Notes: generated from the sequence alone by a model not told the origin. 64,000 nt of DNA from Nitrospirillum pindoramense (GCF_007827955.1 NZ_VITR01000015.1:104703-168702), one strand, 5' to 3'. Positions 11,001 to 38,726 are shown, counted from the first letter of the stretch. Made by a program: numbers and translations.

Positions 11001-13040
11001 CATTGCGCTGGGGTCGGTCAAGGGCAACGTCGGGCACCTGGACGCCGCCTCCGGCATGGCCGGCCTGGTTAAGGCGCTGCTGGCGGTGCGCCATGGCGTC
11101 GTGCCGCCCACCGCCCATTTCAGCACCGCCAATCCCCGCATCCCCTTCGCCCAGGGGCCGTTCCGCGTGAACGCCGGGGCGGAGCCATGGCCCGTGGCGG
11201 GGGAGCGCCTGGCCGGTGTCAGCAGCTTCGGCATGGGGGGCACCAACATCCATCTGGTGGTCGCGGCCCCGCCCGAGGCGGCGCCGCTTGATCTCCCCGG
11301 GACCCCCGATATCCCCCGGGCCGATGCGCCCCACCTGTTGACGCTGTCGGCGGCCACCCCCGGGGCCTTGGCCCGCCTGGCAGCGGCGATGGCCAACCGG
11401 CTGGACCAGCCGGACGCACCGTCCCTGTCGGCGGTGGCGGCCACCCTGGCGCGGCGCCGGCCGCTGCGGCTGCGTCGTGCCGTCGTGGCCGCGTCCGCCG
11501 CCGAGGCGGCGGCGGCCCTGCGGATCGTCGATCCGGCGCCCGACGCCGGCGCGGCGCCAACGGGCGCCGGGACTGCGGGTGCTGGGCCAGTGGGCGCTGG
11601 GAATGCGGGTGGGGCGGAGGTCGCCTTCCTGTTTCCGGGCCAGGGCGCGCAGCATCCGGGCATGGGGCGCGACCTCTATCGCGCTTCGCCCGCGGCCGGT
11701 GCCGTCTTGGCGGAAGCCGCCTCGGTCCTGCAGGGCACGCCGGTGGCGGCCCTGACGGACCTGTTGATGGCCCACCCCGGCGACGCGGGCGCCGCCCGCG
11801 CCCTGGCAGAAACGGCGATGACCCAGCCGGCCCTGTTCGTCACCGAATACGCCATCGCCCAGGCCTTGATGGCGGAGGGGGTGCGACCAGAGGCGTTGAT
11901 GGGCCACAGCGTGGGTGAATACGTCGCGGCCTGCCTGGCCGGCGTCATGCCCTTCGTGGACGCCTTGCGCCTCGTGGTCGCGCGTGGCCGCCTGATGGGG
12001 GCCGCGGCGCGGGGCGCCATGCTGGCCGTTTCCCTGCCCGAGGCGGTGGCGGCGCCGCTGGTGGCCGAGGTGGGGGCCGACCTGGCGGCGGTGAACAGTC
12101 CCAACCAGTGCGTGGCGGCGGGAACCGAGGCCCAGATGGCCGCCCTGGCCGATCGTATCGCGGCGCTGGGCAAGACGGCGCGGCGCCTGACCGTTTCACA
12201 CGCCTTCCATTCCGCCTTGATGGAACCGGTGTTGTCCGATTTCGCCGATGAGGTGGCGCGCGTGGCCCTGGCGCCGCCCCGCATTCCCATCGTCTCCAAC
12301 CTCAGTGGCGATTGGCTGGCGCCCGCTGACGCCATTGATCCGGCCTATTGGGTGCGCCACCTGCGCGGCACGGTGCGTTTCGCGGCCGGTATCGCCCGCT
12401 TGGCGGAGGCGCCCCGGCGCCTGCTGGTGGAGGTGGGGCCCGGCGTTGGCTTGGGCCGCATGGCCCGCGCCGGCGGCGTCCCCGCCCCGCGTATTATCGC
12501 CACGCAGCCCGAGGCCAGCCAGGCCGGGGCCGAGGATGGCCGGGCCGCCCTGCTGGCGGCCATCGGGCGGCTGTGGACGGCGGGCGCCCCCCTGGCGCGG
12601 ACGCCGGCCGGGCCGCGCGCGCGCCTGCCTCTTTATCCCTTCGACGTTCAGCGGCTGTGGATCGACCCGGCGGCCGATGGCGCCGCATCGGCCACGGTCC
12701 CCGGTGCGGCCGTGGGCGCCATGTCGCGGGGCCCGTTGACGGCATCGGCCGCCTATCCGGCCGCCAGCCCGCATCCGGCCCCGGCGGCGGGCGGCGCCAT
12801 CGAAGGCGTCGTCACGGCCGTGTGGCGTGACGTCCTGGGTATCCCCGCCATCGGACCGGACGATGATTTCCTGGCGCTGGGCGGGGATTCGCTGATCGCC
12901 GTGCGCGTGGCCGCCCGCCTGCGGGAGCGCCTGGGGTGTGAGGTGTCGACGGAGGCGGTGTTCCGCGGCGCCACGGTGGCCGGCTTGGCCCGGTTGTTGG
13001 AGGCGGTGCACCCGGCCGGCCTTCGGGAGGAGGGGTTTCT

Positions 13041-13044
<4 letters not shown>
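8083..13044 (+). CDS. Hybrid NRPS-PKS loading/extension protein, A-T-KS-AT-T
   Basis: This 1653-aa protein begins with an adenylation domain and has no condensation domain, so it should start a chain: A (TSGSTGRPKPV near residue 181, MYGPTEATVD), T (NLFEMGAHSLLV near 572), KS (SACST active Cys near 807, HGTATALGDP, KGNVGHLDAASG), AT (GHSVGEY near 1273, HAFHSALM near 1372) and a final T (LALGGDSLIAV near 1599). HAFH at the second AT motif is typical of malonyl-CoA selectivity. No KR, DH or ER is present, so a beta-keto group should remain. The adenylation code reads roughly D-P-Q-N-V-G-M-V-D-K, which I cannot assign. The start is one of two tandem GTG codons (8083 or 8086) after a run of G. 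The stop overlaps the next gene's GTG start by four bases. The residue activated is the main unknown. Confidence 0.95.
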
Positions 13045-30046
<17,002 letters not shown>

Positions 30047-30050
<4 letters not shown>

Positions 30051-33000
30051 GAATCGCCGATTTCATGTTCGAGTTGGACGAGGATCGCGCGCGCCAACAG
30101 GACAGGAGGGCGGAGGATGCCTCCGCCAAGGCTGGCATCCGCCGGGCTGCCGACGACTTGGCGGGCCAGACCATCCTCACCCGGTTCAGCCGTTGGGCCG
30201 CCATCCGGTCGGATTCGCCGGCGCTGGTGGATGAGGCCGGGAGCATCACCTTTGCCGCGCTGGACGCCTGGTCCAACCGCATCGCCCACTGGCTGGGCCG
30301 GGCGGCCCTGGCGCCGGAAACCCGGGTGGCCGTCATGATGGGCCGCAGTCGTGGCTATCTGGCGGCGGCGCTGGGGGTGCAGAAGGCGGGCTGCGTCTAT
30401 GTGCCGTTGGACCCAACCCAGCCCTTGCCACGCCGGCGCGACCTGGTCCGCATCGCCGGGGCCGAAGCCATGATCGTGGACGCGGTGAACCTGGGCGACC
30501 TGCGGGCGCTGCAGTGGCAATGCCCGTCCCTGGCGCACGGCCTCTGCCTGGACGCCGCCGATCCCGCCGCCATGGTCGAGGCCCCCAGCGTGATGATGTC
30601 CACCGAACTGTGGGATCATATCGCGGCGGAGGAGGTGGACGACGTCAACGCCGGCGGCTGGAAAAGCCCCTTCACCGGCCAGCCCATGGCGCCCGAGGCC
30701 ATGGCGGCGTTCGGTGACAATGCCCGGCGCAAGCTGGCACCATTGCTGGGCCCCACCGCGCGGGTGCTGGAGATCGGTTGCGCCTCGGGCTTCACCATGC
30801 GGCGGGTGGCACCGCTGTGCGGCCATTACGTAGCGAGCGATATTTCCCGCCTGAACGCGGAGCGGGCGGAGGCGGTGGCCCGCCGCCTGGGCCTGGACCA
30901 TGTCGTCGGCCGGCATCTGGTCTCGCATGATATCGACCTGCTGCCGGCCGGGTCCTTCGACCTGGTCATCCTCAACAGTGTGATCGAAAGCTTTCCCGGC
31001 TTCGGTTACCTGGCGTCCGTCCTGGACAAGGCCATGGCCTTGCTGCGGCCCGGCGGCGCCCTCTTCCTGGGCAACATCTGGGATCTGGACCGGAAGGAGG
31101 CTTACCTGGCCGACCTGGCCACGTTCGCCCGCGACCATGCCGGGCAGGGCTATAACCCCCGCCTGGATCTGGACGACAACTTCTTCGTTCCCCGGGCCTT
31201 CTTCCGCGACTGGGCGGCGGGGCGGCCGGAGGCGCCCTCGCTGGACTTTTCCGCCATTGAGGCGCCGGGCTTCGACCCGGCACCTTATGATTTCGATCTG
31301 GTGGTCCGCCTGGACGGCCGGGCCGAGGGCGCGCGCCGCCACCGTTGGATCGCCGGCGCCGACACGCTGGAGGCGCTGCCCGGGACCGCGCCTGCGGTCC
31401 AGGTGACGCCGGACAGGGCCGCCTATCTCATGTTCACCAGCGGCACCACGGGCGTGCCCAAGGGTGTGGTCATCGAGCACCGGTCCGTCGTCAACATGGC
31501 CGCCGCCATCGACCGCAGCCTCCATCAGCCCATGGCGCAGGGACGGCAGTTGGCCGCCACCTGCAATTTCACCTTCGCGTTCGATGGCTCGATGCACGCC
31601 ATCTATACCACGCTGTTGAATGGTCACGCCCTGCACATCAGCGGCGAAGACACCCGGCGCGACCCGGCGGCCCTGCACGACTTCCTGGAGCGCCATGGCA
31701 TCGACGTGTGCGACGCCACCCCCAGCCTGTTCAGCATGCTGGCGGATTATTGGCATGACAGTGGCCAATCCACCCGGGTCCGCCGCTTCATCCTGGGAGG
31801 GGAGGTCATTCCGGAAGCGGCGTTGCGCCGGTTCTTCGACGTGCCCGCCCATCGCGACGCCTCAGTGGTGAACCAGTATGGCCCCAGCGAGGCCTGCGTC
31901 TGCGCCACCCAGTACCTGATGACGGCCGCAACGTGGCGGGAACAATTGCCGCCACCCATCGGGCTGCCCCTGGATGGCATCGCGCTGCGCCTGACCGACG
32001 GCCAGGGGCGTGAGGTGCCGGACGGCGTGCCCGGTGAAATCCGCATCGGCGGCATCTCCGTCGGGCGGGGTTATCTGGGCAACCCAGTGCAGACCGCCGC
32101 TTATTTCGAGACGGACGCGGACGGCCAGCGCTGGTATCGCACCGGCGATCTGGCACGGCGCCTGGGCAACGGCCAGTTGCAGTTCCTGGGGCGCGAGGAT
32201 CGACAAGTGAAGATCCGGGGCCACCGGGTGGAGCTGGGCGAGTTGGAAGCCCGCCTGACCAAGCATCCGCTGATCCGCCACGCCGTCGTGCTGGCCCGGG
32301 ACCCGCGCGGCACCGGCGACAGGCTCCTGGTCGCCTATGTCGTGCCCCGCCCCGGTTTTGACGCGGCCGAGGTGCGGTCGGCGCTGGAGGCGGCGCTGCC
32401 CGCCTGGATGGTGCCCGCCCATATTCTGACGGTGGATGCCTTGCCCATGACCAGCAACGGCAAGCTGGACGAGGCGCGCCTGCCCAACCCGGCCGACCAG
32501 GCGGCCCCGGTGGTACGGCCGCTGGCAACAGAGACGGAGCGGCGCCTGGCCGCCATTTGGGAACAGGTGCTGGACCAGCCGGTGGCGGATGCCGAAGCGG
32601 ACTTCTTCCTGAGCGGGGGGCACAGCGTGCTGGCCGTGCGGCTGCTGTCGGCGGTGGAGGCGGGGTTCGCCGTGCGCCTGCCGCTGGCGGAATTGTTCGC
32701 GAGTTCCACCGTGGCGGCCATGGCCCAGCTGATCGATGGCCGGAAGCAGGCAGCCGACTGGCAGCCGGTGGTGGCGGTGAACCCGTCCGGCGACCGGGTG
32801 CCGCTGGTCTGTTTCCACCCCGTGGGCGGCAACGTGCTGTGCTACCGCGAGTTGGCGCAGGCCCTGGGGCCTGCCCAGCCGGTCTACATGGTGCAAAGCT
32901 ATGGCTTGGAGGAGGGGCAACCCCTGCTGCCGACGGTGGAGGCTCAGGCCGACGCCTATGTGAAGGCGCTGCGGCCGGTACTGGGTGACGGTCCGGTGGC

Positions 33001-33646
33001 CGTGGCGGGCTGGAGCTTCGGCGGTTTGCTGGCCTGGGAGGCGGCATGCCAGCTGCAACGCGCCGGCGTCGACCTGCGTGCCGTCATCGTCCTGGACGGC
33101 GTCGCCGCCCCCGACCCGGTGCGTGAGCTGCTGCAGAAGGACGAAGCGGAATACCTGGCCGCCCTGTTCGACGAGATGGGGCTGTTCGACGCGGACACGC
33201 TGCGGCCGATGACGCCCGAACAGCGGCTGGATTTCATCCTGGAGCAGAACAAGGGCGGCCATTTCCTGCCGGACGGCATGGACCGGGCGGGGATGCGCCG
33301 CCTGTTGGCCCTGTTCCAGAACAACGGCTTGGCGGCGGTGCGCTACCGTCCGCGGCCGCTGGACACGCGCCTGCTGCTGGTGCGGCCGCGCGTCGTCACC
33401 GGCCAGGCCCCGGGCATTCCCGGCGATGACCTGAACGGATGGGGCCCGTTGGCCACCCAGGGCGTGGACCTGCGGTGGATGGAGGGGACCCACGGACAGA
33501 TGTTGGTCCAGCCCTGGCTTGCCGAACTTGCCACCCACGTGAGATTGTGGCTGGACCCGGTCAACCGCCGATCAGCAGGCCCCGTCCGTATGTCGACCAA
33601 TCCGATACCTGTTCCCGGTTCCGTCGCCTCGCCCGGGTCGCGATGA
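30047..33646 (+). CDS. Terminal NRPS module with methyltransferase-interrupted A domain, A(MT)-T-TE
   Basis: This 1199-aa protein completes the last module: the preceding protein ends in C, and this one supplies A, T and TE. The A domain begins normally (YVPLDPTQP, core a2, near residue 120), is then interrupted by about 290 residues of a class-I SAM methyltransferase (VLEIGCASGF near 239, FDLVILNSVIESF, LLRPGGALFLGNIW), and resumes at core a3 (MFTSGTTGVPKGVV near 458), YGPSEACVCAT and SNGKLDEARL. The carrier motif is LSGGHSVLAVRLL near 856. The thioesterase has GWSFGG near 987 and a late GTHGQML histidine. Insertion between a2 and a3 is rare; in characterised cases such as TioN and KtzH, inserts there methylate the amino-acid side chain, which I infer here. 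The substrate code (about D-G-H-D-I-G-Q-V-C-K) is unassigned. It starts at a GTG overlapping the upstream stop and ends in ATGA overlap with the ABC gene. TE release may be cyclising. Confidence 0.94.
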
Positions 33647-35322
33647 ATCTCATCCGTTTGCTTGCCCGGTTGGGACCGGGGCCCCTGCGACGGCTGGTGG
33701 CGGGCGCCGCGCTGTCGGCGCTGTCCAGCACCCTGGTGTTGGCGGTGGTGAACGCCGCCGCCGCCGAGATCGCCGAGAAGAAGACCAGCCAGGTGAACCT
33801 GTGGTTCGCCGCCGCCTTCGCCGTGGGCGTGGTGGTCTACGCCCTGATGGAGACCTGGATGGTGGCCCGCATGGGCGCCGACCTGGAGGAGGCGATCGAC
33901 GGCGTGCGCATGGAGCTGATGCGGCGGCTAAGCCGGGTCGACCTGTGGAAGTTGGAACGCTTCGGACGCACGCGCCTGTACGACAGCATCACCCAAAGCA
34001 CGCAGATGATCTCGGCCAATTCCCATTTCCTGGCCTTGTCGCTGCGATCCTTCCTGCTGACCATCGCCGTCATGGTCTACATCGCCTGGATCTCCGGTTT
34101 GGCCTTCCTGGTCGTGACAGGTTTGCTGGCCTTCTGCGCCGTCGGTTATCTGCGCCTCGGGCGTGACCTGACCGACCGCCAGGGTATCCTGGCCGCTGAA
34201 ACCGCCGGCCTGCACGAGGGCGTCACCGACCTGTTCGACGGCTTCAAGGAACAGCGGCTCAGCAGCGCCCGCAGCCATGACCTGGGCGCCACGTTCAGCG
34301 GTGTCTCCGCCCGGGTCATGACCGCGCAGAGCGAGGTTCACCTGCATGGCTGGCAGCAGTTCATCTTCGGCGCCACCGTGTTCAACCTGATCATGGGGGC
34401 CGTGGTTTTCATCGTGCCCACCTATTCCACGGCCTTCAGCCAGCAGGTGGTGAAGGTGGCGGCGGCCGTGCTGTTCATGTCCTCGCCATTCTCCGCGCTG
34501 ATGCAGACCGTTACCCTCATGGGCGCGTCGGAGGCGGCGGCCGGGCGCATGCTGTCCCTGGGGGAGGAATTGCTGGCGCTGGAGGAGGGTGGGCCCGAGG
34601 TGACGCCCGTGCCCGTATCGGCGGATTTCCAGGAAATCACGCTGTCCGGGGTCGAGTTCAGTTTCCCGGCGCCCGCGGGCGAACGCCCGTTCGTGGTCGG
34701 CCCCATCGACCTGACCCTGCGCCGAGGTGAGACGGTATTTGTCACCGGCGGCAATGGCTCGGGCAAATCCACTTTCGTCCGCCTGCTGACGGGATTGTAC
34801 CATCCGTTGCGCGGCACCCTGGCCGTGGATGGGGTGCGGATCGGTCCCGAGCGCTATGACGGCTATCGTCAGCTGATGGCCACCGTCTTCGCCGATTTCC
34901 ATCTGTTCAAGCGGCTGCACGACAGCGCCCCCAATGCCAAGGATGAGGCGCCGGCCCTGATGCGCTGGATGGAGATGGCGGAGATCACGGCGTTGGAGGG
35001 GGACCATTTCGGCCGACAGGACCTGTCCACCGGGCAGAAGAAGCGCCTGGGCCTGGTGACGGCGCTGATGGAGCGCAAGCCCATCCTGATCCTGGATGAA
35101 TGGGCCGCCGACCAGGACCCGCACTTCCGGCAGAAATTCTATCGCGAGATCCTGCCGGCGCTGAAGGCGCGGGGGCTGACCATCATCGCGGTCACCCATG
35201 ACGACCGTTATTTCGACGCGGCCGATCGCTGCCTGCGGATGGAGATGGGGCGCATCGTCCGCGAGGACCGCCCCGACCATGCCATCGCGGCTGCCGCCGG
35301 CCAGCCGGGGGAGGGCGCCTGA
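33643..35322 (+). CDS. Cyclic-peptide exporter-type ABC transporter (TMD-NBD), first of two
   Basis: This 559-aa ABC half-transporter has six predicted membrane segments in residues 1-330 and a C-terminal ATPase: Walker A GGNGSGKST near 368, signature LSTGQKKRL near 460, and Walker B ILILDEWAADQDPHFRQKFY. The DEWAADQDP stretch and overall layout are those of the SyrD/PvdE cyclic-peptide transporter family, which exports NRPS products. The reading frame opens earlier (33439), but the ATG at 33643 overlaps the TE stop as ATGA and directly precedes the first hydrophobic segment, so it is the start. Tight coupling to the synthetases indicates that its cargo is the peptide made by this cluster. 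It may pair with the next gene product as a heterodimer. Confidence 0.93.
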   Translation: MNLIRLLARLGPGPLRRLVAGAALSALSSTLVLAVVNAAAAEIAEKKTSQVNLWFAAAFAVGVVVYALMETWMVARMGADLEEAIDGVRMELMRRLSRVDLWKLERFGRTRLYDSITQSTQMISANSHFLALSLRSFLLTIAVMVYIAWISGLAFLVVTGLLAFCAVGYLRLGRDLTDRQGILAAETAGLHEGVTDLFDGFKEQRLSSARSHDLGATFSGVSARVMTAQSEVHLHGWQQFIFGATVFNLIMGAVVFIVPTYSTAFSQQVVKVAAAVLFMSSPFSALMQTVTLMGASEAAAGRMLSLGEELLALEEGGPEVTPVPVSADFQEITLSGVEFSFPAPAGERPFVVGPIDLTLRRGETVFVTGGNGSGKSTFVRLLTGLYHPLRGTLAVDGVRIGPERYDGYRQLMATVFADFHLFKRLHDSAPNAKDEAPALMRWMEMAEITALEGDHFGRQDLSTGQKKRLGLVTALMERKPILILDEWAADQDPHFRQKFYREILPALKARGLTIIAVTHDDRYFDAADRCLRMEMGRIVREDRPDHAIAAAAGQPGEGA

Positions 35323-36971
35323 TGCGCATGTGGCGCCTTGTCGTCGAGGAAATTCCACAGAACCTGCGGTCGCTGGCGTGGACCGCGGCCCTGTCGGCGC
35401 TGGCGTCCACCACCCTGATGTGGCTGGTGGACGAGGCCTCGCAGCAGGCGGCCAAGGGGTCGGTCAGCGAACGGCTGGTCCTGCTGTTCGCCCTGTCGAT
35501 CACCCTGTTCGCCGTCAGCGACAACTACGTGCTGGTCACCGCGTCCCAGGACGCGGAAAATATCATCCACCGCCTGCGCACCCGGCTGTTCGACGCCGTT
35601 CGCGCCTCCGACCTGGTGAGCGTGGAGCGGCTGGGGCGTACCCGGCTGTACAGCGCCCTGACCCAGGATACCCAGACCCTGGCGCGCAGCCTGCCCTTCC
35701 TGGTCATCGGCGTGCAGCAGGCCATCGTCCTCGTTTTCCTGGGCGTCTATCTCGCCTGGCTGTCGGTGGCCGCCTTCGTCATGGCCTTCGGGTTCGCCAT
35801 CGTGGCGGTGGCGGTGCGCTATGCCCGCATGAAGGCCTTGGGCCAGGCCATGCGCGACGCGGTGGCGGCGGAGATGGCGGTGTTCGACGGCCTGTCCGAC
35901 ATGCTGGACGGCTTCAAGGAAGTGCGCATGAGCACGACGCGCGCCGAGGGGCTGGTGGCCGACGTGGGGGCGGCCTCGGCGGAGGCGCGGCGCATCAAAA
36001 GCCGGACCAAGGCGCAATGGGGCTGGGAGTTCGCCCTGCTGCAGGCCATGTTCTATACCCTGATCGGCCTCATGGTCTTCCTGGTGCCGCTGGTGGCCAA
36101 GGACTACGCCGATGTGGTCGTGCCCGCCACCATGACCGCACTGTTCGTCGTTGGCCCCGTCGGCACCCTGGCCCACGTCACCCCGATGGTGACGGAGACG
36201 GAGATGGCCCTGGCCAACATGGACGACATCACCAGCCAATTGCGCCGGGCGGTTGAATTGCGGGCGGGCGAATCCGCCCTGCCCCTGTCGGCGCCGCGGC
36301 ATATCGCGCTTCAGGACGCCGTTTTCTCCTACGCTGACAGCAAGGGCCGCCCCCTCTTTTCCGTGGGGCCCCTGACCCTGTCCTTCCAGGCGGGTGAGAT
36401 CACCTTCGTCACCGGGGGCAACGGGTCGGGCAAATCCACCATGTTGCGCCTGCTGACCGGCCTGGCGCCGTTGAGCGGTGGCCAGATGCTGGCCGATGGC
36501 GTGCCGGTGGCGCCTGGGCAGATGCAGGCCTATCGCGACCACTTCTCCGCCATTTTCGCCGACCACCACCTGTCCCGCCGCCTCTATGGCGTCGGCGCCA
36601 TCGACCCCTTGCGGGTGGAGGCCCTGCTGGAGCGGCTGGAGATGACGGGCAAGGTCCATGTGGCCGACGGCGCCTTCAGCACCATCGATCTGTCCACCGG
36701 CCAGCGCAAACGGCTGGCCTTGCTGGTGGCGGAGTTGGAGGACAAGCCCATCCTGGTCTTCGACGAATGGGCGGCGGACCAGGACCCCCATTTTCGCCAT
36801 GTGTTCTATGAGGAACTTCTGCCGGCGTTCAAGGCGCGGGGAAAGATCGTCATCTGCGTGACCCATGATGATCGCTGGTTCGGCATGGCCGACCGCATCT
36901 ATCACATGAACGAAGGCCAAGTGATGGAACAGCGATCCTCGGTAACCGCTGCCATGGAACTGCAATCTTGA
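35322..36971 (+). CDS. Cyclic-peptide exporter-type ABC transporter (TMD-NBD), second of two
   Basis: This 549-aa protein is a paralogue of the preceding ABC protein, with the same order of six membrane segments and ATPase: Walker A GGNGSGKST near 363, LSTGQRKRLALL signature, FDEWAADQDPHFRHVFY Walker B, and a THDDRWF switch histidine. Its ATG overlaps the previous TGA by one base (TGATG), so translation is coupled. Two adjacent half-transporters suggest an obligate heterodimer or exporters of two related products. Both ATP sites look intact from the motifs. It is the last gene of the rightward biosynthetic operon; an intergenic region without an obvious terminator follows. Confidence 0.93.
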   Translation: MRMWRLVVEEIPQNLRSLAWTAALSALASTTLMWLVDEASQQAAKGSVSERLVLLFALSITLFAVSDNYVLVTASQDAENIIHRLRTRLFDAVRASDLVSVERLGRTRLYSALTQDTQTLARSLPFLVIGVQQAIVLVFLGVYLAWLSVAAFVMAFGFAIVAVAVRYARMKALGQAMRDAVAAEMAVFDGLSDMLDGFKEVRMSTTRAEGLVADVGAASAEARRIKSRTKAQWGWEFALLQAMFYTLIGLMVFLVPLVAKDYADVVVPATMTALFVVGPVGTLAHVTPMVTETEMALANMDDITSQLRRAVELRAGESALPLSAPRHIALQDAVFSYADSKGRPLFSVGPLTLSFQAGEITFVTGGNGSGKSTMLRLLTGLAPLSGGQMLADGVPVAPGQMQAYRDHFSAIFADHHLSRRLYGVGAIDPLRVEALLERLEMTGKVHVADGAFSTIDLSTGQRKRLALLVAELEDKPILVFDEWAADQDPHFRHVFYEELLPAFKARGKIVICVTHDDRWFGMADRIYHMNEGQVMEQRSSVTAAMELQS

Positions 36972-37426
36972 GAGTGAGGACTTGGGATGCCGGTCGTGTT
37001 GGCGCCGCTGGCATTGCCTGGGCGGTATACCAAAATTGGGTCTAACCAAAGAATCCAGCAACTCTAACGTTAAAGTCCTGGATATCAGGAATTGTTAAAC
37101 GTAGTATACGGACGTGTTTTGGGTGGGGTCGTGACTGACGGTTTCACCCCCTGGCCATTTGCGGCCTGCGCCTGCGGGCGCTGACGGGAGCACAGGGTAC
37201 GATGGCAGGCAAGCGCTCTGGTTCCGGCGGTCGCGGGCGGCGCCCGGCGAACGTTGTCTCGGCCCCCGCCAGCGCCGGTGGTGATGCCGGTTCCCCCGCA
37301 AACGCGTCCAGCCTTCCCGCAGAGCCGCCGTCCGAGGCGGCGGCCTCGCTGGATATTCCCCCGATTTCCCCGGCCGCCAGCGAGGCCGGCCCGATCCCCG
37401 ACCACCCCCCTGGAGAGTATCGACCG
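36972..37426 (+). other. Intergenic region before the DUF697 genes, with possible upstream start
   Basis: The first 230 bases are non-coding and locally AT-rich (37020-37110). They contain the 8-bp palindrome TAACGTTA around 37068 and the stretch TTGTTAAACGTAGTATACG near 37092, either of which could belong to a promoter for the next gene. From 37202 an in-frame ATG could extend the following gene by 75 residues rich in Ala, Pro and Ser. That segment would be disordered and lacks a good ribosome site, so I leave it outside the gene while noting the possibility. Confidence 0.4.
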
Positions 37427-38047
37427 ATGAGCGAAACCCCCGAGACGGCCCCGGCCGACACCACTCAAGCCGACACCACTCAGGCCGAGGCTGTCCACGC
37501 CGAAGCCGCCGCTGCCGAGACGGCGACCACCACGCCCGAATCCACCGCCCTGGCGCTGGAGGCCCACGCCAACACCGTGGTCCGCCACAATATCTACCTG
37601 GCCGCCGTCGCCGGTGTCATCCCGTTCTCCTTCGTGGACACCGCCGCGCTCATCGCCGTGCAGCTGAAGCTGGTCCATGACCTCGCCGGCGTGTACGGCA
37701 AGGATTTCCGCGCTGACGTGGGGAAGGCGGCCGTCTCTTCGCTGCTGGCCAGCGTCACGCCCACCCTGCTGACCGGTGGTGTCGTCCGTTCCGGTCTGGT
37801 GACCGCCCTGTCCAACGCCGTGCCCGCCGCCGGTTTGGCCTTGCGCATCGCCACCCAGCCGGCTTTTGGTGCCGCCTTCACTTATGCCGTCGGCAAGGTG
37901 TTCCAGCACCATTTCGCCACCGGTGGCGACCTGCTGAGCTTCGAAGTCGCAAAGGCGCGCGACTTCTTCACCAACACCTTCAACCAGGCGCGCGGCAAGT
38001 CGGCCAAGGAGTTGGCGGCACCGGCGCCCGAGGCGGTCGCGGCTTAA
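37427..38047 (+). CDS. Small membrane-associated DUF697-type protein
   Basis: This 206-aa protein has a disordered acidic/Ala-Thr-rich N-terminus with a near repeat (ADTTQ ADTTQ AEAVH), followed by a hydrophobic domain: IPFSFVDTAALIAVQLK near residue 65, LTGGVVRSGLV, AFTYAVGKVFQHHFATGGDLL. This pattern (proline-aspartate turn, AxQLKxxxxLAxxYG, YAVGKVFxxHF.GG) is that of DUF697 proteins, small proteins with two hydrophobic hairpins and no firm molecular function. The ATG at 37427 has GGAGAG nine bases upstream; a longer form starting at 37202 is possible. It is a paralogue of the gene at 38145, from which it is separated by a strong terminator. I cannot say whether it is linked to the NRPS cluster or is just next to it. 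Confidence 0.8.
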   Translation: MSETPETAPADTTQADTTQAEAVHAEAAAAETATTTPESTALALEAHANTVVRHNIYLAAVAGVIPFSFVDTAALIAVQLKLVHDLAGVYGKDFRADVGKAAVSSLLASVTPTLLTGGVVRSGLVTALSNAVPAAGLALRIATQPAFGAAFTYAVGKVFQHHFATGGDLLSFEVAKARDFFTNTFNQARGKSAKELAAPAPEAVAA

Positions 38048-38088
38048 GGCAGATCGGCGCCGCCGTCCGGCGCCGGGTTGGTTGTCCG

Positions 38089-38121
38089 GTGCCCCCCGTC
38101 CTGCGACGGGGGGCACTTTTT
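38089..38121 (+). terminator. Intrinsic terminator after the first DUF697 gene
   Basis: There is a perfect 12-bp GC-rich stem (38089-38100 with 38105-38116) with a four-base loop CTGC, followed immediately by five T (38117-38121). It lies 42 bases after the stop codon at 38047 and just upstream of the second DUF697 gene's ribosome site. It should either stop transcription or attenuate read-through into that gene. Confidence 0.88.
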
Positions 38122-38144
38122 CATGGAAACTAAGGGAGAGTGGC

Positions 38145-38726
38145 ATGGTGGAAAGCACGACTGTCGCCCCGACGCCGGCGGTGGTCCACGCCGCCGGCGA
38201 GTCCGTGCGCGGCGATCTGGCCCTGACCTTGCTCGCCAACAACAAGATCAAGGATTACGTCGTCGCCACCATGGCCTTGTCCACGGTGCCGTTGCCCATA
38301 GTGGACCTGGCGGGCATCACGCTCATTCAATTGCGCATGGTCCAGAAGCTGTCCCAACTGTACGGCAAGCCGTTCAGCAAGGAATTGGGAACGTCGGTGT
38401 TGGCCTCGTTGGCCGGCACCTTCAGCGGATTGGCCGGTGGCATGGCCGCCGTCAGCCTGCTGAAGCTGGTGCCGGGCGTGGGGGAGGCGGTCGCCTTGGC
38501 CGGCCTGCCGGTGGCCACCGGCGCCATGACCTACGCCGTGGGCAAGGTTTTCGTCCGCCACTATGAGGATGGCGGGTCGTTGCTGGACCTGGATACGCTG
38601 ACCTTCAAGGACTTCATCGCCGAGCAGTTCGAGACGGGCAAGAAACTGGCCCACGAAGCCCGGCAGCAGGCCAAGGAAAAGGCGAAGCAGGCCAAAAAGG
38701 CCGCCAAGAGCAAGCCGGCCGCCTGA
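38145..38726 (+). CDS. Small membrane-associated DUF697-type protein, paralogue
   Basis: This 193-aa protein has the same core as its upstream paralogue: VPLPIVDLAGITLIQLRM near residue 50, KLSQLYGKPFSKELG, GMAAVSLLKLVPGVGEAV, MTYAVGKVFVRHYEDGGSLL. It ends in a lysine/alanine-rich amphipathic tail (KEKAKQAKKAAKSK). The frame extends 21 codons upstream, but AAGGGAG seven bases before the ATG at 38145 marks the start. DUF697 proteins are membrane-associated and of unknown biochemical role. The basic tail, which the first paralogue lacks, may bind membrane phospholipid or nucleic acid (speculative). The strong terminator upstream suggests lower expression or its own promoter. Confidence 0.8.
   Translation: MVESTTVAPTPAVVHAAGESVRGDLALTLLANNKIKDYVVATMALSTVPLPIVDLAGITLIQLRMVQKLSQLYGKPFSKELGTSVLASLAGTFSGLAGGMAAVSLLKLVPGVGEAVALAGLPVATGAMTYAVGKVFVRHYEDGGSLLDLDTLTFKDFIAEQFETGKKLAHEARQQAKEKAKQAKKAAKSKPAA

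Noticed and set aside
33928..37061. Long minus-strand frames opposite the ABC exporter genes
   Set aside because: The plus strand encodes both ABC ATPases with intact motifs and overlapping start/stop codons; the antisense frames have low-complexity composition.
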